A stretch of DNA of 64,000 nt. It comes from Nocardioides sp. zg-1308. GTDB taxonomy: Bacteria > Actinomycetota > Actinomycetes > Propionibacteriales > Nocardioidaceae. The stretch spans positions 2,480,001 through 2,544,000 of the forward strand of contig NZ_JABJQY010000002.1 in assembly GCF_013155375.1 (NCBI RefSeq), in the 5' to 3' direction. The notes below the pieces were generated by a model that did no database searches, was not told where the DNA came from, and worked only from the letters and a program-made list of their open reading frames with translations. The first letter of the stretch is position 1. Every line of letters begins with the position of its first letter. Below, one piece after another: positions 1 through 8,855 of the stretch. The translations under genes and the position numbers were made by a program.

Positions 1-1
1 C

Positions 2-736
2 GCCACGGGCTACGCCATGGGGTCCCAGCGCCAGCTGGTCGACTCCTACCGTGCCCGGGCCGTCACCGCGGAGCGCGAGCAGATCGCCCGTGTCGCCCAG
101 GCGCGCGCCGCCGAGCGCACCCGCATCGCGCGCGAGATGCACGACGTGCTCGCCCACCGCATCTCGCTCGTCGCGATGAACGCCTCGACGCTCAGCTATC
201 GCACGGACCTGTCGGAGGAGGACCGCGCCACCGCGGCCCGGTCGATCGAGGACAACGCGCACCGGGCGCTGTCGGACCTGCGGGCCGTGCTGGGAGTGCT
301 GCGCGATCCCGCCCAGCCCGTGGACGCCGCCCCCGAGCGGCCGCAGCCCGGCATCGACGACGTCGCGGACCTGGTGGCGGAGGAGGTCTCGGGCGGGATG
401 CGGGTGCGCCTGACCAACGAGGTGGAGGACGGGCTCCCCGCGGCCACCGGGCGGACGGCGTACCGCATCGTGCAGGAGGCCCTGACCAACGTGCGCAAGC
501 ACGCACCGGGGACCGCCGTCACGGTCGACCTCGCCGGCACGCCCGGCGACGGCCTGGTGATCGCGGTGCGCAACGCGGCGCCGGTGGGACCCGTACGCCG
601 CCCGGGGCTGCCCGCCTCGGGCCTGGGCCTGCTCGGCCTCGCCGAGCGCGCGGCCCTCGCCGGCGGCCGGATCACGCACGGCGTGGACGCCACTGGCGGC
701 TACGCGGTCCGGGCATGGATACCGTGGGCGTCGTGA
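2..736 (+). CDS. Sensor histidine kinase, C-terminal part (cut by window edge)
   Basis: Two-component sensor kinase of the NarX/DesK-like HisKA_3 class. The reading frame is open to the first base, so the 5' end, which in this class usually holds membrane segments, lies outside the window; an internal ATG at 17 is unlikely to be the true start. A coiled linker leads to the dimerisation box EMHDVLAHR, whose His (bases 140-142) is the phosphoacceptor. The ATP-binding lid follows, with N-box ALTNVRKHA and G-box GLGLLGLAER. The stop overlaps the next gene's GTG by four bases, so kinase and regulator are translationally coupled. The signal sensed cannot be told from this fragment. Confidence 0.9.
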   Translation, partial: ATGYAMGSQRQLVDSYRARAVTAEREQIARVAQARAAERTRIAREMHDVLAHRISLVAMNASTLSYRTDLSEEDRATAARSIEDNAHRALSDLRAVLGVLRDPAQPVDAAPERPQPGIDDVADLVAEEVSGGMRVRLTNEVEDGLPAATGRTAYRIVQEALTNVRKHAPGTAVTVDLAGTPGDGLVIAVRNAAPVGPVRRPGLPASGLGLLGLAERAALAGGRITHGVDATGGYAVRAWIPWAS

Positions 737-1419
737 GCGAGGGAGTGGGGACCGAGGCTCCCATCTCGCTCGCCGTCGTGGACGACGACCCGATGGTGCG
801 CGCCGCCCTCGGCATGATGCTCGGCGGCAGCTCGGGCATCCGCGTCGTCGCCGAGGCCGGCGACGGCGAGGAGGCGCTCCGGGTCGTGCCGTCCTCGGGC
901 GCCGACGTGGTGCTGATGGACATCCGGATGCCCGTGCGCGACGGCCTCAGTGCCACCGAGGAGCTGCTGCGCGCCCACCCCGACCTGCGCATCATCGTGC
1001 TGACGACCTTCGACACCGACGACATGGTGCTGCGTGCGCTCCGGACCGGCGCGGCCGGCTTCCTGCTCAAGGACACCAAGCCGGCCCGGCTGGTGGAGGC
1101 GATCCGGACGGTGGCGTCGGGCCAGCCGATGCTCTCGCCCAGCGTGACGGCCCAGCTGATCGCGGCCGTGACGCGCGACGGGACCGACCCCGAGAGCCGG
1201 GACCGCGGGCGGACGGCCCGTACGGCGCTCGCCGCGCTCACCGAGCGGGAGCGCGACGTCGCCGACGGGGTGGCGCGCGGCCTCAGCAACGCCGAGATCG
1301 CGGCCGAGCTCTTCATGGGCGTGCCCACGGTGAAGACCCACGTGGGGCGCCTGTTCGCCAAGCTGGGCGTCGAGAACCGGGTGCAGGTCGCGATCCTGGT
1401 CCACGACGCCCAGGCCTGA
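733..1419 (+). CDS. LuxR/NarL-family response regulator
   Basis: DNA-binding partner of the kinase upstream. The receiver domain (about residues 10-125) has the acidic pocket VVDDDP, phospho-acceptor Asp63 in LMDIRMP, the switch Thr in IIVLTT, and conserved Lys113 in FLLKDT. The C-terminal LuxR helix-turn-helix (about 165-225) starts LTERERDV and contains NAEIAAELF and TVKTHVGRL. I chose the GTG at 733 because it forms a GTGA overlap with the kinase stop; an in-frame ATG at 715 would add six residues. Targets are unknown, but regulators of this class often act on their own operon, which begins outside the window. Confidence 0.93.
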   Translation: MSEGVGTEAPISLAVVDDDPMVRAALGMMLGGSSGIRVVAEAGDGEEALRVVPSSGADVVLMDIRMPVRDGLSATEELLRAHPDLRIIVLTTFDTDDMVLRALRTGAAGFLLKDTKPARLVEAIRTVASGQPMLSPSVTAQLIAAVTRDGTDPESRDRGRTARTALAALTERERDVADGVARGLSNAEIAAELFMGVPTVKTHVGRLFAKLGVENRVQVAILVHDAQA

Positions 1420-1437
1420 GGCGTCAGTCGTGCAAGG

Positions 1438-1809
1438 TCAGTGGACCTCGAGCAGGTCGACCACGAAGATCAGGGTCTCGCCCGGCTTGATGGCGCCGCC
1501 GGCCCCGCGGTCGCCGTAGCCGAGGTGCGGCGGGATCACCAGCCGGCGGCGGCCGCCGACCTTCATGCCCTGCACGCCGGTGTCCCAGCCGGAGATGACC
1601 TGGCCGATGCCGAGGCGGAACTGCAGCGGGGTGCCGCGGTTGTAGGACGCGTCGAACTCCTCGCCGGTGGAGTGGGCGACGCCGACGTAGTGGACGGAGA
1701 CGGTCGAGCCGGACGTGGCCTCGGCACCGTCGCCCTCGACGAGGTCGGTGACCTCGAGGTCGGTGGGCGCCTCGCCCATATGGGGGTCGACGTCGGGCTT
1801 CTCGCTCAC
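1438..1809 (-). CDS. FKBP-type peptidyl-prolyl cis-trans isomerase
   Basis: Small cytoplasmic prolyl isomerase of 123 residues, the usual size of a single FKBP domain with a short N-terminal tail. Family landmarks are VSVHYVGV, GEEFDASY, the binding-pocket segment VISGWDTGVQGMKVGG, IPPHLGYGDRG and a final FVVDLLEV strand. No signal peptide or lipobox is seen. The GTG start follows a GAGGAG ribosome site. It lies 23 bases upstream of no partner in its own direction except the CBS gene, which is transcribed the same way from further upstream. Confidence 0.93.
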   Translation of the reverse strand: MSEKPDVDPHMGEAPTDLEVTDLVEGDGAEATSGSTVSVHYVGVAHSTGEEFDASYNRGTPLQFRLGIGQVISGWDTGVQGMKVGGRRRLVIPPHLGYGDRGAGGAIKPGETLIFVVDLLEVH

Positions 1810-1832
1810 GGTTGCTCCTCTTCGTTGTGGTG

Positions 1833-2264
1833 TCAGGTCTGGTGGACGTAGCTGTCGAGCTGGTCGCGCTCGAACTCGAGCTCGCCGATGCGGTTCTTCA
1901 CCACGTCACCGATGCTGATGATGCCGGTCAGCCGTCCGTCGGCCACCACCGGGACGTGCCGGATGCGGTGCTCGGTCATCGTCTGCATGAGGTCGGTCAG
2001 CCCGTCCTGGGCGGCGCAGGTGCGCACGTCGGCGGTCATGATCGTGCTGACGGTGGCGTCGAGCACGGCGTCCTGCTCGTGCAGGCGGCGTACGACGTCG
2101 CGCTCGCTGACGATGCCCGCGACCCGCTCGCCGTCCTCGCTCACCACGAGCGCGCCGACGTTGTGCTCGGCCAGCAGGGCCACCAGCTCACGGACGGTGG
2201 CGTCCGGCCGGATGGTCACGACGGCCTGGCTGCCCTTGCCCTGGATGACGTCCTGGATCCTCAT
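1833..2264 (-). CDS. CBS-domain pair protein
   Basis: A 143-residue protein made of two CBS motifs (about residues 8-62 and 75-130), which in this family bind adenine nucleotides and sense energy state. Typical segments are VGALVVSEDGERVAGIVSERD and HVPVVADGRLTGIISIGDVV. It matches the stand-alone CBS proteins common in actinobacteria, some of them dormancy- or stress-linked. The ATG at 2264 follows a GAGGTGGAG ribosome site. The C-terminus (ELEFERDQLDSYV) is a short charged helix. No enzymatic domain is attached. Confidence 0.9.
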   Translation of the reverse strand: MRIQDVIQGKGSQAVVTIRPDATVRELVALLAEHNVGALVVSEDGERVAGIVSERDVVRRLHEQDAVLDATVSTIMTADVRTCAAQDGLTDLMQTMTEHRIRHVPVVADGRLTGIISIGDVVKNRIGELEFERDQLDSYVHQT

Positions 2265-2371
2265 CGTCTCCACCTCTCGTCCGGCCGACTGCCGATGAGC
2301 CACCGTAGCCAAGCCCGGCGCCGAGGGACAGGTGCTGGCTGGTCGGGCTGGTCGAGCGCCGGAGGTCCTGG

Positions 2372-3277
2372 TCAGTCGAGCACCGGAGGTGCCTGCCGGT
2401 CCCGCAGGTTGCTCACCGAGCCGGGGCCCCGCCGCGGCACGTCGGGGTCGGCCTCGTCGTCGTCCATCGCGCCGAGGAACGACAGCGCGGCCTCGTGCAG
2501 GTGGCCGTTGGAGGCCAGCGCGTTGCCGCCCCAGGGGCCGTCGGTGCCGTCGAGGGAGGTGAACCGGCCACCGGCCTCGCGCACGATCACGTCGAGGGCC
2601 GCCATGTCGTAGAGCTCGAGCTCCGGCTCCGCCGCGATGTCGACGGCGCCCTCGGCGAGCAGCATGTAGGACCAGAAGTCGCCGTAGGCGCGGGTGCGCC
2701 AGCAGCGTCGCGACAGCGACACGAAGTCGTCGAGCCGGCCGCGCTCGTCCCAGCCGGAGAGGGAGGAGTAGCTCAGCGACGCGTCCTCGAGGCGGCGTAC
2801 GTCCGACACCTCGCACCGCGTAGCCTTGAGCAGCGAGCGGCCGGTCCACGCGCCGCCGCCGGCCGAGGCCCACCACCGCCGCTGGAGCTGGGGCGCCGAC
2901 ACGACGCCCAGCACGACCTCGTCGTCGACGGCCAGCGCGATGAGCGTCGCCCAGACCGGGACCCCGCGCACGTAGTTCTTGGTGCCGTCGATCGGGTCGA
3001 CGATCCAGCGCCGCTGGCTGTGGCCGGTGGTGCCCTGCTCCTCGCCGACGACCGCGTCGCGGGAGCGGACCCGCGAGAGCGTGCGGCGGATGCCCTCCTC
3101 GACGGCCTTGTCGGCGTCGGTCACGGGCGTGAGGTCCGGCTTGCTCATCACGTGGAGGTCGAGGGCCTTGAAGCGGGCCAGGGTCAACGAGTCGGCGTCG
3201 TCGGCCAGGACGTGGGCCAGGCGCAGGTCGTCGGTGTGGTCGTGGGAGCGAGCCGAGCCGGTGATGGGCATGTTCAC
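2372..3277 (-). CDS. hisN: Histidinol-phosphatase, inositol-monophosphatase type
   Basis: Predicted to dephosphorylate L-histidinol phosphate, the penultimate step of histidine synthesis, as the IMPase-type HisN does in actinobacteria. The Mg-binding motifs are present: the N-terminal VVGEEQG, WIVDPIDGTKNYVRG and, near the C-terminus, ELYDMAALDVIVREAGG. Length (301 residues) is slightly longer than the family norm because of a charged C-terminal tail. The ATG at 3277 is supported by a TAGCCT box six bases upstream, suggesting a leaderless message. Another substrate such as myo-inositol phosphate cannot be excluded from sequence alone. Confidence 0.85.
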   Translation of the reverse strand: MNMPITGSARSHDHTDDLRLAHVLADDADSLTLARFKALDLHVMSKPDLTPVTDADKAVEEGIRRTLSRVRSRDAVVGEEQGTTGHSQRRWIVDPIDGTKNYVRGVPVWATLIALAVDDEVVLGVVSAPQLQRRWWASAGGGAWTGRSLLKATRCEVSDVRRLEDASLSYSSLSGWDERGRLDDFVSLSRRCWRTRAYGDFWSYMLLAEGAVDIAAEPELELYDMAALDVIVREAGGRFTSLDGTDGPWGGNALASNGHLHEAALSFLGAMDDDEADPDVPRRGPGSVSNLRDRQAPPVLD

Positions 3278-3283
3278 AGGCTA

Positions 3284-3306
3284 TTGCCAGCAAGGCGCCC
3301 TACTGT
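3284..3306. promoter_or_regulatory. Back-to-back leaderless promoters (hisN and DUF2231 gene)
   Basis: On the minus strand TAGCCT (3289-3284) lies six bases before the hisN ATG. On the plus strand TACTGT (3301-3306) lies seven bases before the ATG at 3314. Both fit the TAnnnT -10 box placed so that transcription would begin at the start codon. Confidence 0.55.
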
Positions 3307-3313
3307 GCACGCC

Positions 3314-3775
3314 ATGGAACTCAACGGTGTGCCTCTGCACCCGCTCGTGGTGCACGCGGTCGTGGTCCTCGGTCCGCTGTCGGCCCTCGCCGGACTCGCC
3401 TACGCGGCCGTCCCCAGGTGGCGGTGGCTGCTGCGGTGGCCCCTGGTCGTGCTGGCGGTCGTCACCGCCGTCGCGTCGGTCGTGGCGGTCGCGGCGGGCG
3501 AGGACCTGCTGTCGTCGCGGCCCGAGCTCGCGCCGATCGTGGTCGAGCACCAGGAGGACGGCGAGCTGCTGCGCCTGTGGTCGATCGGCTACGCGCTGGT
3601 CTCGCTGCTGGGCGCGTGGGCCCTCGGCGGCACGTCCGCGCTGGCGTCGGGCCGCGGTGCCCGCGCGACGCGGTTCGGCATCCCCGTGGCGGTCCTGCTC
3701 GCCGTCGGTGCGGTCGGGCTCGTGGTCACGGTCTACCTGGCCGGCGACTCCGGCGCCACGGCCGTCTGGGGCTGA
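3314..3775 (+). CDS. DUF2231-like integral membrane protein
   Basis: A 153-residue membrane protein with about four hydrophobic helices (roughly residues 10-30, 37-60, 90-110 and 120-145). The opening GVPLHPLVVHAVVVLGPLS, with two histidines in the first helix, is characteristic of DUF2231 proteins. The pattern resembles small cytochrome-like or redox-linked membrane proteins, but function is not known. It is divergent from hisN and stands alone. The start is set by the TACTGT box seven bases upstream. Confidence 0.8.
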   Translation: MELNGVPLHPLVVHAVVVLGPLSALAGLAYAAVPRWRWLLRWPLVVLAVVTAVASVVAVAAGEDLLSSRPELAPIVVEHQEDGELLRLWSIGYALVSLLGAWALGGTSALASGRGARATRFGIPVAVLLAVGAVGLVVTVYLAGDSGATAVWG

Positions 3776-3784
3776 GGCCGGGCG

Positions 3785-4798
3785 TCACCAGTCGGTGGCG
3801 CTGCGCGCCGCGAGCAGCCGTCGGAAGGACTCGACGCGGTCGGGGTCGGTCTGGCCGGACGCGACCGCCTCGTCGAGGCCGCACTCGGGCTCGTCCGCGT
3901 CGTGTGAGCACCCGCGGGGGCAGTCCTCCGTCATCTCCTCGAGGTCCGGGAACGCCTCGATGAGGTTCTCCGGTCGCACGTGCGCGAGGCCGAACGACCT
4001 GATGCCGGGGGTGTCGATGATCCAGCCCTCGCCCCGGCCGTCGGGACCGGGCAGCTCGAGGAGGTAGGCGCTCGTCGAGGTGTGCCGGCCGCGACCCGTC
4101 ACCGCGTTGACGATGCCGACCTCGCGGTGGGCGTCGGGCACGAGGGCGTTGACGAGCGTCGACTTGCCGACCCCGCTGTGGCCGACGAGCACGCTGGTGC
4201 GTCCGCGCAGCCGGTCGCGCAGCTCGGTCAGGTCGCCGGCACCCTCGCCCTTGAGCTGGGTGACCACCCACGGCACGCCGAGTGAGCGGTAGGTCGACAG
4301 CAGCGTCTCCGGGTCGGCCAGGTCGGCCTTGGTGAGGCAGAGCAGGGGGGTCATGCCGGCGTCGTACGCCGCCACGAGCGCGCGGTCGATCAACCGCGGG
4401 CGTGGCTCGGGATCGGCGAGCGCCGTCACCACGACGAGCTGGTCGGCGTTGGAGACGATCACCCGCTCGACGGGGTCGTCGTCGTCGGCGGTACGGCGCA
4501 GCGTCGTGCTGCGCTCGACGACCTCCACGATGCGTGCCAGCGAGCCGTCGGCGCCGGTGGTGTCGCCCACGACGCGCACGTGGTCGCCGACCACGACGCC
4601 CTTGCGCCCGAGTGGTCGCGACTTCATCGCCATCACCCGGTGGCCGCCGAGGAGCAGGGTGAACCGGCCGCGGTCGACGGTGACGACCCTGGCGTCGACG
4701 GCGTCGTCGTAGGTGGGCCGGTCCTTGGTGCGTGGCCGGGTGCGGCGCCTCGGGCGCTCGTAGTGCTCCTGGTCGTGCTCGGAGTAGCGACCGGTCAC
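3785..4798 (-). CDS. rsgA: Ribosome small-subunit-dependent GTPase A
   Basis: Circularly permuted GTPase that checks late 30S assembly. After an N-terminal OB-fold (about residues 30-110) come the permuted motifs in the expected order: LTKAD (G4), [10 protein letters not shown] (G1, about 195), GRGRHTST (G2) and [10 protein letters not shown] (G3). A C-terminal zinc module CPRGCSH...C follows. The GTG start at 4798 overlaps the aroA stop in GTGA, so it is cotranslated with aroA. The N-terminus has a basic tail [11 protein letters not shown], possibly for rRNA contact. In Mycobacterium tuberculosis aroA and an rsgA-like gene are also neighbours. Confidence 0.95.
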   Translation of the reverse strand: MTGRYSEHDQEHYERPRRRTRPRTKDRPTYDDAVDARVVTVDRGRFTLLLGGHRVMAMKSRPLGRKGVVVGDHVRVVGDTTGADGSLARIVEVVERSTTLRRTADDDDPVERVIVSNADQLVVVTALADPEPRPRLIDRALVAAYDAGMTPLLCLTKADLADPETLLSTYRSLGVPWVVTQLKGEGAGDLTELRDRLRGRTSVLVGHSGVGKSTLVNALVPDAHREVGIVNAVTGRGRHTSTSAYLLELPGPDGRGEGWIIDTPGIRSFGLAHVRPENLIEAFPDLEEMTEDCPRGCSHDADEPECGLDEAVASGQTDPDRVESFRRLLAARSATDW

Positions 4799-6123
4799 GT
4801 CGGCGCCCCGGACCGGTCGGGGGAGGTGCCGAGGACGGCCCGGCTCCAGGCGGTCGCGAAGTCGGGGAAGGTCTTGGCCGTCGTGGCGACGTCCTCGACG
4901 AGGACGTCGTCGACCGCCAGCCCGAGGATGACGCCGGCGTGGGCCATGCGGTGGTCGGCGTAGGTCCGGAACGTCCCGCCGTGCAGGTCCGCGGGGCGGA
5001 TCGTCAGCCCGTCCTCGCGCTCGTCGACGTCCGCGCCGAGCCGGCCGAGCTCCGTGGCGAGCGCGGCCAACCGGTCCGTCTCGTGGCCGCGGATGTGGGC
5101 GACGCCGCGCAGGTGCGAGGGCGAGCCGGCGAGCGCGCACAGCGCCGCGACCGCCGGGGTGAGCTCGCCGACGTCGTGCAGGTCGAGGTCGACGCCCGAG
5201 AGCCGCTCGGGCCCGACGACGGTGAGGTCACCGCCGGACAGCGTCACGTCGCACCCCATCAGCGCCAGGATCTCGCGCAGCTCGTCACCGGGCTGCGTGG
5301 TCCGCGACGGCCACCCCGTGACCGTGACCCGGCCCCCGGTGGCGGCGCCGAGCGCGAGGAACGGCGCGGCGTTGGAGAGGTCGGGCTCGATCTCGTCGTC
5401 GACCGCCCGCACGGGGCCCGGGGCGACGGCCCACCGGTTCGCGTCGGAGTCGTCCACCTCGACGCCGCGGCGGCGCAGCATCTGCACGGTCATCTCGATG
5501 TGGGGGAGCGAGGGCACGGGCTTGCCGACGTGGCGCACGTCGACGCCCTGCTCGTAGCGGGCTCCGGCCAGCAGCAGCGCCGACACGAACTGCGACGAGG
5601 CGCTCGCGTCGATGGTCACGGTGCCACCCGCGACCGTGCCCGTCCCCTGCACCGCGAAGGGCAGCGCGCCCCGGCCGTCGTCGTCGACCCGGACGCCGAG
5701 CGCACCGAGGGCCGCGAGCATCTGGCCCACGGGCCGCTGCCGCATGTGGGGGTCGCCGTCGAACCGCACGGTCCCGCGCGCCAGCCCGACCACGGGCGGG
5801 ACGAACCGCATCACCGTGCCGGCCAGGCCGCAGTCCACGTCGGCGTCCGCGTCCCAGGAGCCCGGGGTGACGGCCCAGTCACCGTCCCTGTCCTCGATCC
5901 CGGTGCCGAGCGAGGCCAGGGCGCGCGCCATCAGCAGCGTGTCGCGCGAGCGCAGCGGACGTCGTACGACGCTCGGCCCGTCGGCGATCGCGGCGAGCAG
6001 CAGCGCCCGGTTGGTCAGCGACTTGCTCCCCGGGAGCGAGACGACGCGGTCGACGGGTCCGTCCGGGCGCGGCGCCGGCCAGGGGTCGGTCGGCGTCGCG
6101 GCGTCGGCAGCAGGCTCACTCAC
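4795..6123 (-). CDS. aroA: 3-phosphoshikimate 1-carboxyvinyltransferase (EPSP synthase)
   Basis: Sixth step of the shikimate pathway: transfers enolpyruvyl from PEP to shikimate 3-phosphate. The 442-residue protein has the N-terminal motif [16 protein letters not shown] (about residues 30-45), the LAGTVMRF loop, [13 protein letters not shown], and the C-terminal ADHRMAHAG with the catalytic acid region. The GTG start at 6123 is six bases after TAGGGT, so the message is probably leaderless. It forms a two-gene operon with rsgA. Confidence 0.96.
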   Translation of the reverse strand: MSEPAADAATPTDPWPAPRPDGPVDRVVSLPGSKSLTNRALLLAAIADGPSVVRRPLRSRDTLLMARALASLGTGIEDRDGDWAVTPGSWDADADVDCGLAGTVMRFVPPVVGLARGTVRFDGDPHMRQRPVGQMLAALGALGVRVDDDGRGALPFAVQGTGTVAGGTVTIDASASSQFVSALLLAGARYEQGVDVRHVGKPVPSLPHIEMTVQMLRRRGVEVDDSDANRWAVAPGPVRAVDDEIEPDLSNAAPFLALGAATGGRVTVTGWPSRTTQPGDELREILALMGCDVTLSGGDLTVVGPERLSGVDLDLHDVGELTPAVAALCALAGSPSHLRGVAHIRGHETDRLAALATELGRLGADVDEREDGLTIRPADLHGGTFRTYADHRMAHAGVILGLAVDDVLVEDVATTAKTFPDFATAWSRAVLGTSPDRSGAPT

Positions 6124-6129
6124 CGGCGC

Positions 6130-6135
6130 ACCCTA
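6130..6135 (-). promoter_or_regulatory. -10 box of leaderless aroA-rsgA promoter
   Basis: TAGGGT on the minus strand, six bases before the aroA GTG. Same geometry as at argS, pdtaS and others in this window. Confidence 0.5.
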
Positions 6136-6141
6136 TCGAGG

Positions 6142-6681
6142 TCAGGTGAGCTGGGCCTTGGCCAACTTCGCCTCGCGGCGGGCGTCCTTGGCGACCTGCT
6201 TGGCCTCACGGCGCACGTCGGACGCGGCGCGGCGGGCGCGCCAGGCCAGGCCCGGCTTGCCCTCGGTGTCGACGCCAGCGAGCAGCAGCCCGCCGAGGAC
6301 CGAGGCGTTCTTGACGAACTGGAGCCGCTGCGCGGACTTGGCCTGCGGGTCGGTCTCCTCCCAGAAGGGGTGCCCGGCGAGCGTGGTGGGCACGAGGGAG
6401 GCGGCGAGCACGGTCGCGCTCAGCCGGGGGACCCGGCCGGTGGCGAGGGCCGCGGCGGCGAGGATCTGGGCGCCGGCGTTGATCCGGACCAGGGTGACGG
6501 GGTCGGTGGGGATCGAGACACCCGGGGCCGCCTGCTGGGCCAGCGGGACGACGCGGTCGGCGACCTTCTTGGCCTTGGCCGCGTGGACCTCGGTGTTGCG
6601 GAGGGCGTTGACGCCGCCCGCGACGAACATCGAGGCGAGCAGGGGGCGGGCGAGCAGCCGAGTGATCGTCATGGGTCCCAT
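6142..6681 (-). CDS. DoxX-family membrane protein
   Basis: A 179-residue protein whose start (RLLARPLLASMFVAGGVNALRN) and four hydrophobic stretches fit the DoxX/SURF4-like family. Actinobacterial members are small membrane proteins linked to redox and detoxification, with no settled reaction. The C-terminal third is a highly charged Lys/Arg/Ala helix (VRREAKQVAKDARREAKLAK), probably cytoplasmic. An alternative ATG three codons downstream exists. It lies just upstream of aroA in the same direction but aroA has its own promoter. Confidence 0.82.
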   Translation of the reverse strand: MGPMTITRLLARPLLASMFVAGGVNALRNTEVHAAKAKKVADRVVPLAQQAAPGVSIPTDPVTLVRINAGAQILAAAALATGRVPRLSATVLAASLVPTTLAGHPFWEETDPQAKSAQRLQFVKNASVLGGLLLAGVDTEGKPGLAWRARRAASDVRREAKQVAKDARREAKLAKAQLT

Positions 6682-6758
6682 GTCTACACGATCCGCGTCG
6701 GCGGCACCGCGCCCTCAGGGGTGCGCTGTCGCGACGGGCTGGTCGGGGCTGCGCCTGC

Positions 6759-8678
6759 TCAGTCGAGCAGGGCGCGCCACGTGTTGTTGGCGAGGTTGGT
6801 CTCGCCAGGAGCCGCCTGGAGGGTCGCGGCGACGCTCCCGTCGCCGACCGAGACCAGGGTCATCCCGATCGGGGAGGACTGGCCGGAGGCCACCTGGCAG
6901 GTGATGCCACCCTGCCGCACCACGCAGCGCTCGTCGACGGCGAAGGCGAACTCGACGCCGGTGAGCTCGACCTGCAGTCGCGCGCTCGACCCCGTCGGGA
7001 GCCCTGCGACGCGCATCGTGACCCGGTGGATCAGGTTGGTGCCGGTCACCGAGCCGGTCACCGACGAGTCGACCGGCACGGGCTCGGGATCGACCGTCGG
7101 GTCGGGGTCCTCTGTCGGGTCGGGGTCACCGGTGGGGTCGGGGTCACCGGTGGGGTCGGGGTCACCGGTGGGGTCGGGGTCACCGGTGGGGTCGGGGTCA
7201 CCGGTGGGGTCGGGGTCGTCGGTGGGGTCGGGGTCACCGGTCGGGTCGGGGTCACCCGTCGGGTCGGGGTCCTCGGTGGGGTCCGGCTGCTCCGTCGGCG
7301 TGGGGTTGCCGGTCGGGTCGGGGTTCTCGGTCGGCTCCGGCTGCTGGGTCGGCGTCGGGTTCTCCGTCGGACCGTCGGTGGGGTCGTCCGTCGGTTCCTC
7401 GGTCGGTTCCTCGGTCGGGTCGTCGGTGGGGTCGTCCGTCGGGTCGTCGGTGGGGTCGTCGGTGGGGTCGTCCGTCGGCCCGTCGGTCGGGTCGTCGGTG
7501 GGCCCGTCCGTCGGCGCCTCGGTGGGCACGTCCGTCGGCAGGTCCGTCGGCACGGTCGTGGGCAGCACCTCGGGGAACGGGTCGTCGCTGAGCGCAGGGT
7601 CGGTCACACCGGGCAGCGCTGCGACGGGGGAGCGGCCCCGGCGCTGCTGCAGGCCGTCGGGGGGCCCGGGGGACGTCCCGCTGGACGGCGTGCTCGACGC
7701 GACCGCGGGCTGCCGGAGGGCGGTGGGGTCGCCGGGCACCTCGCCCGGGCCACCGACGCCGAGCGCGATGCCACCGGCGACGATCACCGTGCTGGCGGCC
7801 ACGCCGGCCACGGCAGCGGTGCCGGCGTTGGCCATGACGAGATCGCGCACCCGGCCCACCACGGCGCCGATCCCGACGGGCACCGACCCGGCGGCCACGG
7901 CCGTACCGAGGTAGGCGGTGGCCACGCCGCCGAGGAGCAGGGGTGCGAGCAGGGCGCCGAGGCTGGAGTTCACCTCGGTGAGCTCGAGGTAGATGGCCAT
8001 GCACGAACGGCACTCGTCGAGGTGCGCCTCGACCTTCGCGGCGTCGCGCTTGGAGACGGCCTTGCGGACGTAGGAACCGAGCTGGCTGTGCGTCCAGCGG
8101 CAGGCGTCCTCCTCCAGCTCGGCGACGTGCTGGGTGAGGAAGGCCTGCTTGAGGCCCTCGCGGGCCCGGTAGGCCAGGGCGGACACCGAGTTGGCGCTCA
8201 TGCCGAGCAGCGGGGCGATGTCGGCCGGCTTGTCGCCCTCGACCTCGGTGTGCCAGAGCACGAGCTGCCAGCGCTCGGGCAGCGACGCGAACGCCCTGGC
8301 CGCCGCGGCGTTCTCGAAGCCTTCGACGGCCGTGTCGCGGAACGGGACGCCCGGGTCGAAGGCCTCCATGTCGTCGGTGGTGTGGAGCTTGGAGCCGGCG
8401 CGGAAGCGGTCGACCTGCAGTCGCCTGACGGCGGTCAGCAGGTAGGCGCGGAACGCCACGTCGGGGCCGCCGCCGCGCTGCAGGACACCGAGCACCTTGA
8501 CGAAGGCCTCGGACACCAGGTCCTCGGCGTCACCGGCCGGAACGAGCTGCCGGGCCAGGCGCCGGGCGGCGTCGACGTGCCGCTCGAACAGGGTGCCGTA
8601 GGCGTCGACGTCCCCGCCGCGGACCGCCGAGATCAGCTCGGCGTCCCCCGGTGCTTCGACGCTGGTGGCACTGCTCAT
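6759..8678 (-). CDS. ECF-like sigma factor fused to zinc-finger, membrane and repeat-rich extracellular tail
   Basis: A 639-residue fusion. Residues 10-95 hold sigma region 2 (DAEDLVSEAFVKVLG) and about 120-180 region 4 (LPERWQLVLWHTEVEGDKPADIA split helix-turn-helix). Next comes an anti-sigma-type zinc finger, HLDECRSC (about 220), then two hydrophobic segments (about 245-275 and 290-315). A long Pro/Thr/Asp/Gly tail built from PTDD and DPDPTG units follows (about 365-535), and finally a ~100-residue globular end with two cysteines and the pattern GETNLANNTW, resembling CARDB/DUF11-type surface domains. Such actinobacterial sigma factors with built-in anti-sigma and sensor parts are known; the start at 8678 is the first ATG giving only the sigma fold. 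Release would need proteolysis or ligand gating (inference). Confidence 0.85.
   Translation of the reverse strand: MSSATSVEAPGDAELISAVRGGDVDAYGTLFERHVDAARRLARQLVPAGDAEDLVSEAFVKVLGVLQRGGGPDVAFRAYLLTAVRRLQVDRFRAGSKLHTTDDMEAFDPGVPFRDTAVEGFENAAAARAFASLPERWQLVLWHTEVEGDKPADIAPLLGMSANSVSALAYRAREGLKQAFLTQHVAELEEDACRWTHSQLGSYVRKAVSKRDAAKVEAHLDECRSCMAIYLELTEVNSSLGALLAPLLLGGVATAYLGTAVAAGSVPVGIGAVVGRVRDLVMANAGTAAVAGVAASTVIVAGGIALGVGGPGEVPGDPTALRQPAVASSTPSSGTSPGPPDGLQQRRGRSPVAALPGVTDPALSDDPFPEVLPTTVPTDLPTDVPTEAPTDGPTDDPTDGPTDDPTDDPTDDPTDDPTDDPTEEPTEEPTDDPTDGPTENPTPTQQPEPTENPDPTGNPTPTEQPDPTEDPDPTGDPDPTGDPDPTDDPDPTGDPDPTGDPDPTGDPDPTGDPDPTGDPDPTEDPDPTVDPEPVPVDSSVTGSVTGTNLIHRVTMRVAGLPTGSSARLQVELTGVEFAFAVDERCVVRQGGITCQVASGQSSPIGMTLVSVGDGSVAATLQAAPGETNLANNTWRALLD
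7099..7278. repeat. Ten tandem 18-bp units inside the sigma-factor fusion gene
   Basis: Units begin GGGTCGGGGTC at 7099, 7117, 7135 and so on every 18 bases to 7261, encoding DPDPTG on the minus strand. Central copies are identical, so length variation by slippage is likely. Confidence 0.9.
7362..7560. repeat. 12-bp-period repeat inside the sigma-factor fusion gene
   Basis: Degenerate tandem units of about 12 bases (forms of GTCGTCGGTGGG) encoding PTDD/PTDG/PTEE on the minus strand. Less uniform than the neighbouring 18-bp array. Confidence 0.8.
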
Positions 8679-8855
8679 GTGGATCGACGCTTCCCGGAAG
8701 CACTCCTGTGTGGTGTCGGGCGACTCCGACTGTAGACCGCGGAGCGGCGGATCGGGGCGTTGACGGAAAAAACCGAAACTCAGTGGTCTGGTCAGCGTCA
8801 TGCCCTGTGGGCTGCCCCGTCTCACTGGTGCAGGACGGGACAGGAGGGGGTGGCC

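Noticed and set aside
7099..7560. CRISPR-like or minisatellite array
   Set aside because: Short units with no spacers, in frame with and inside a coding region.
4732..7914. About 1060-codon plus-strand frame with GSGSPVGSG and SVGSSVGS repeats
   Set aside because: It is antisense to rsgA, aroA, the DoxX gene and the sigma-fusion gene. Its repeats are the mirror of the PTDD/DPDPTG array.
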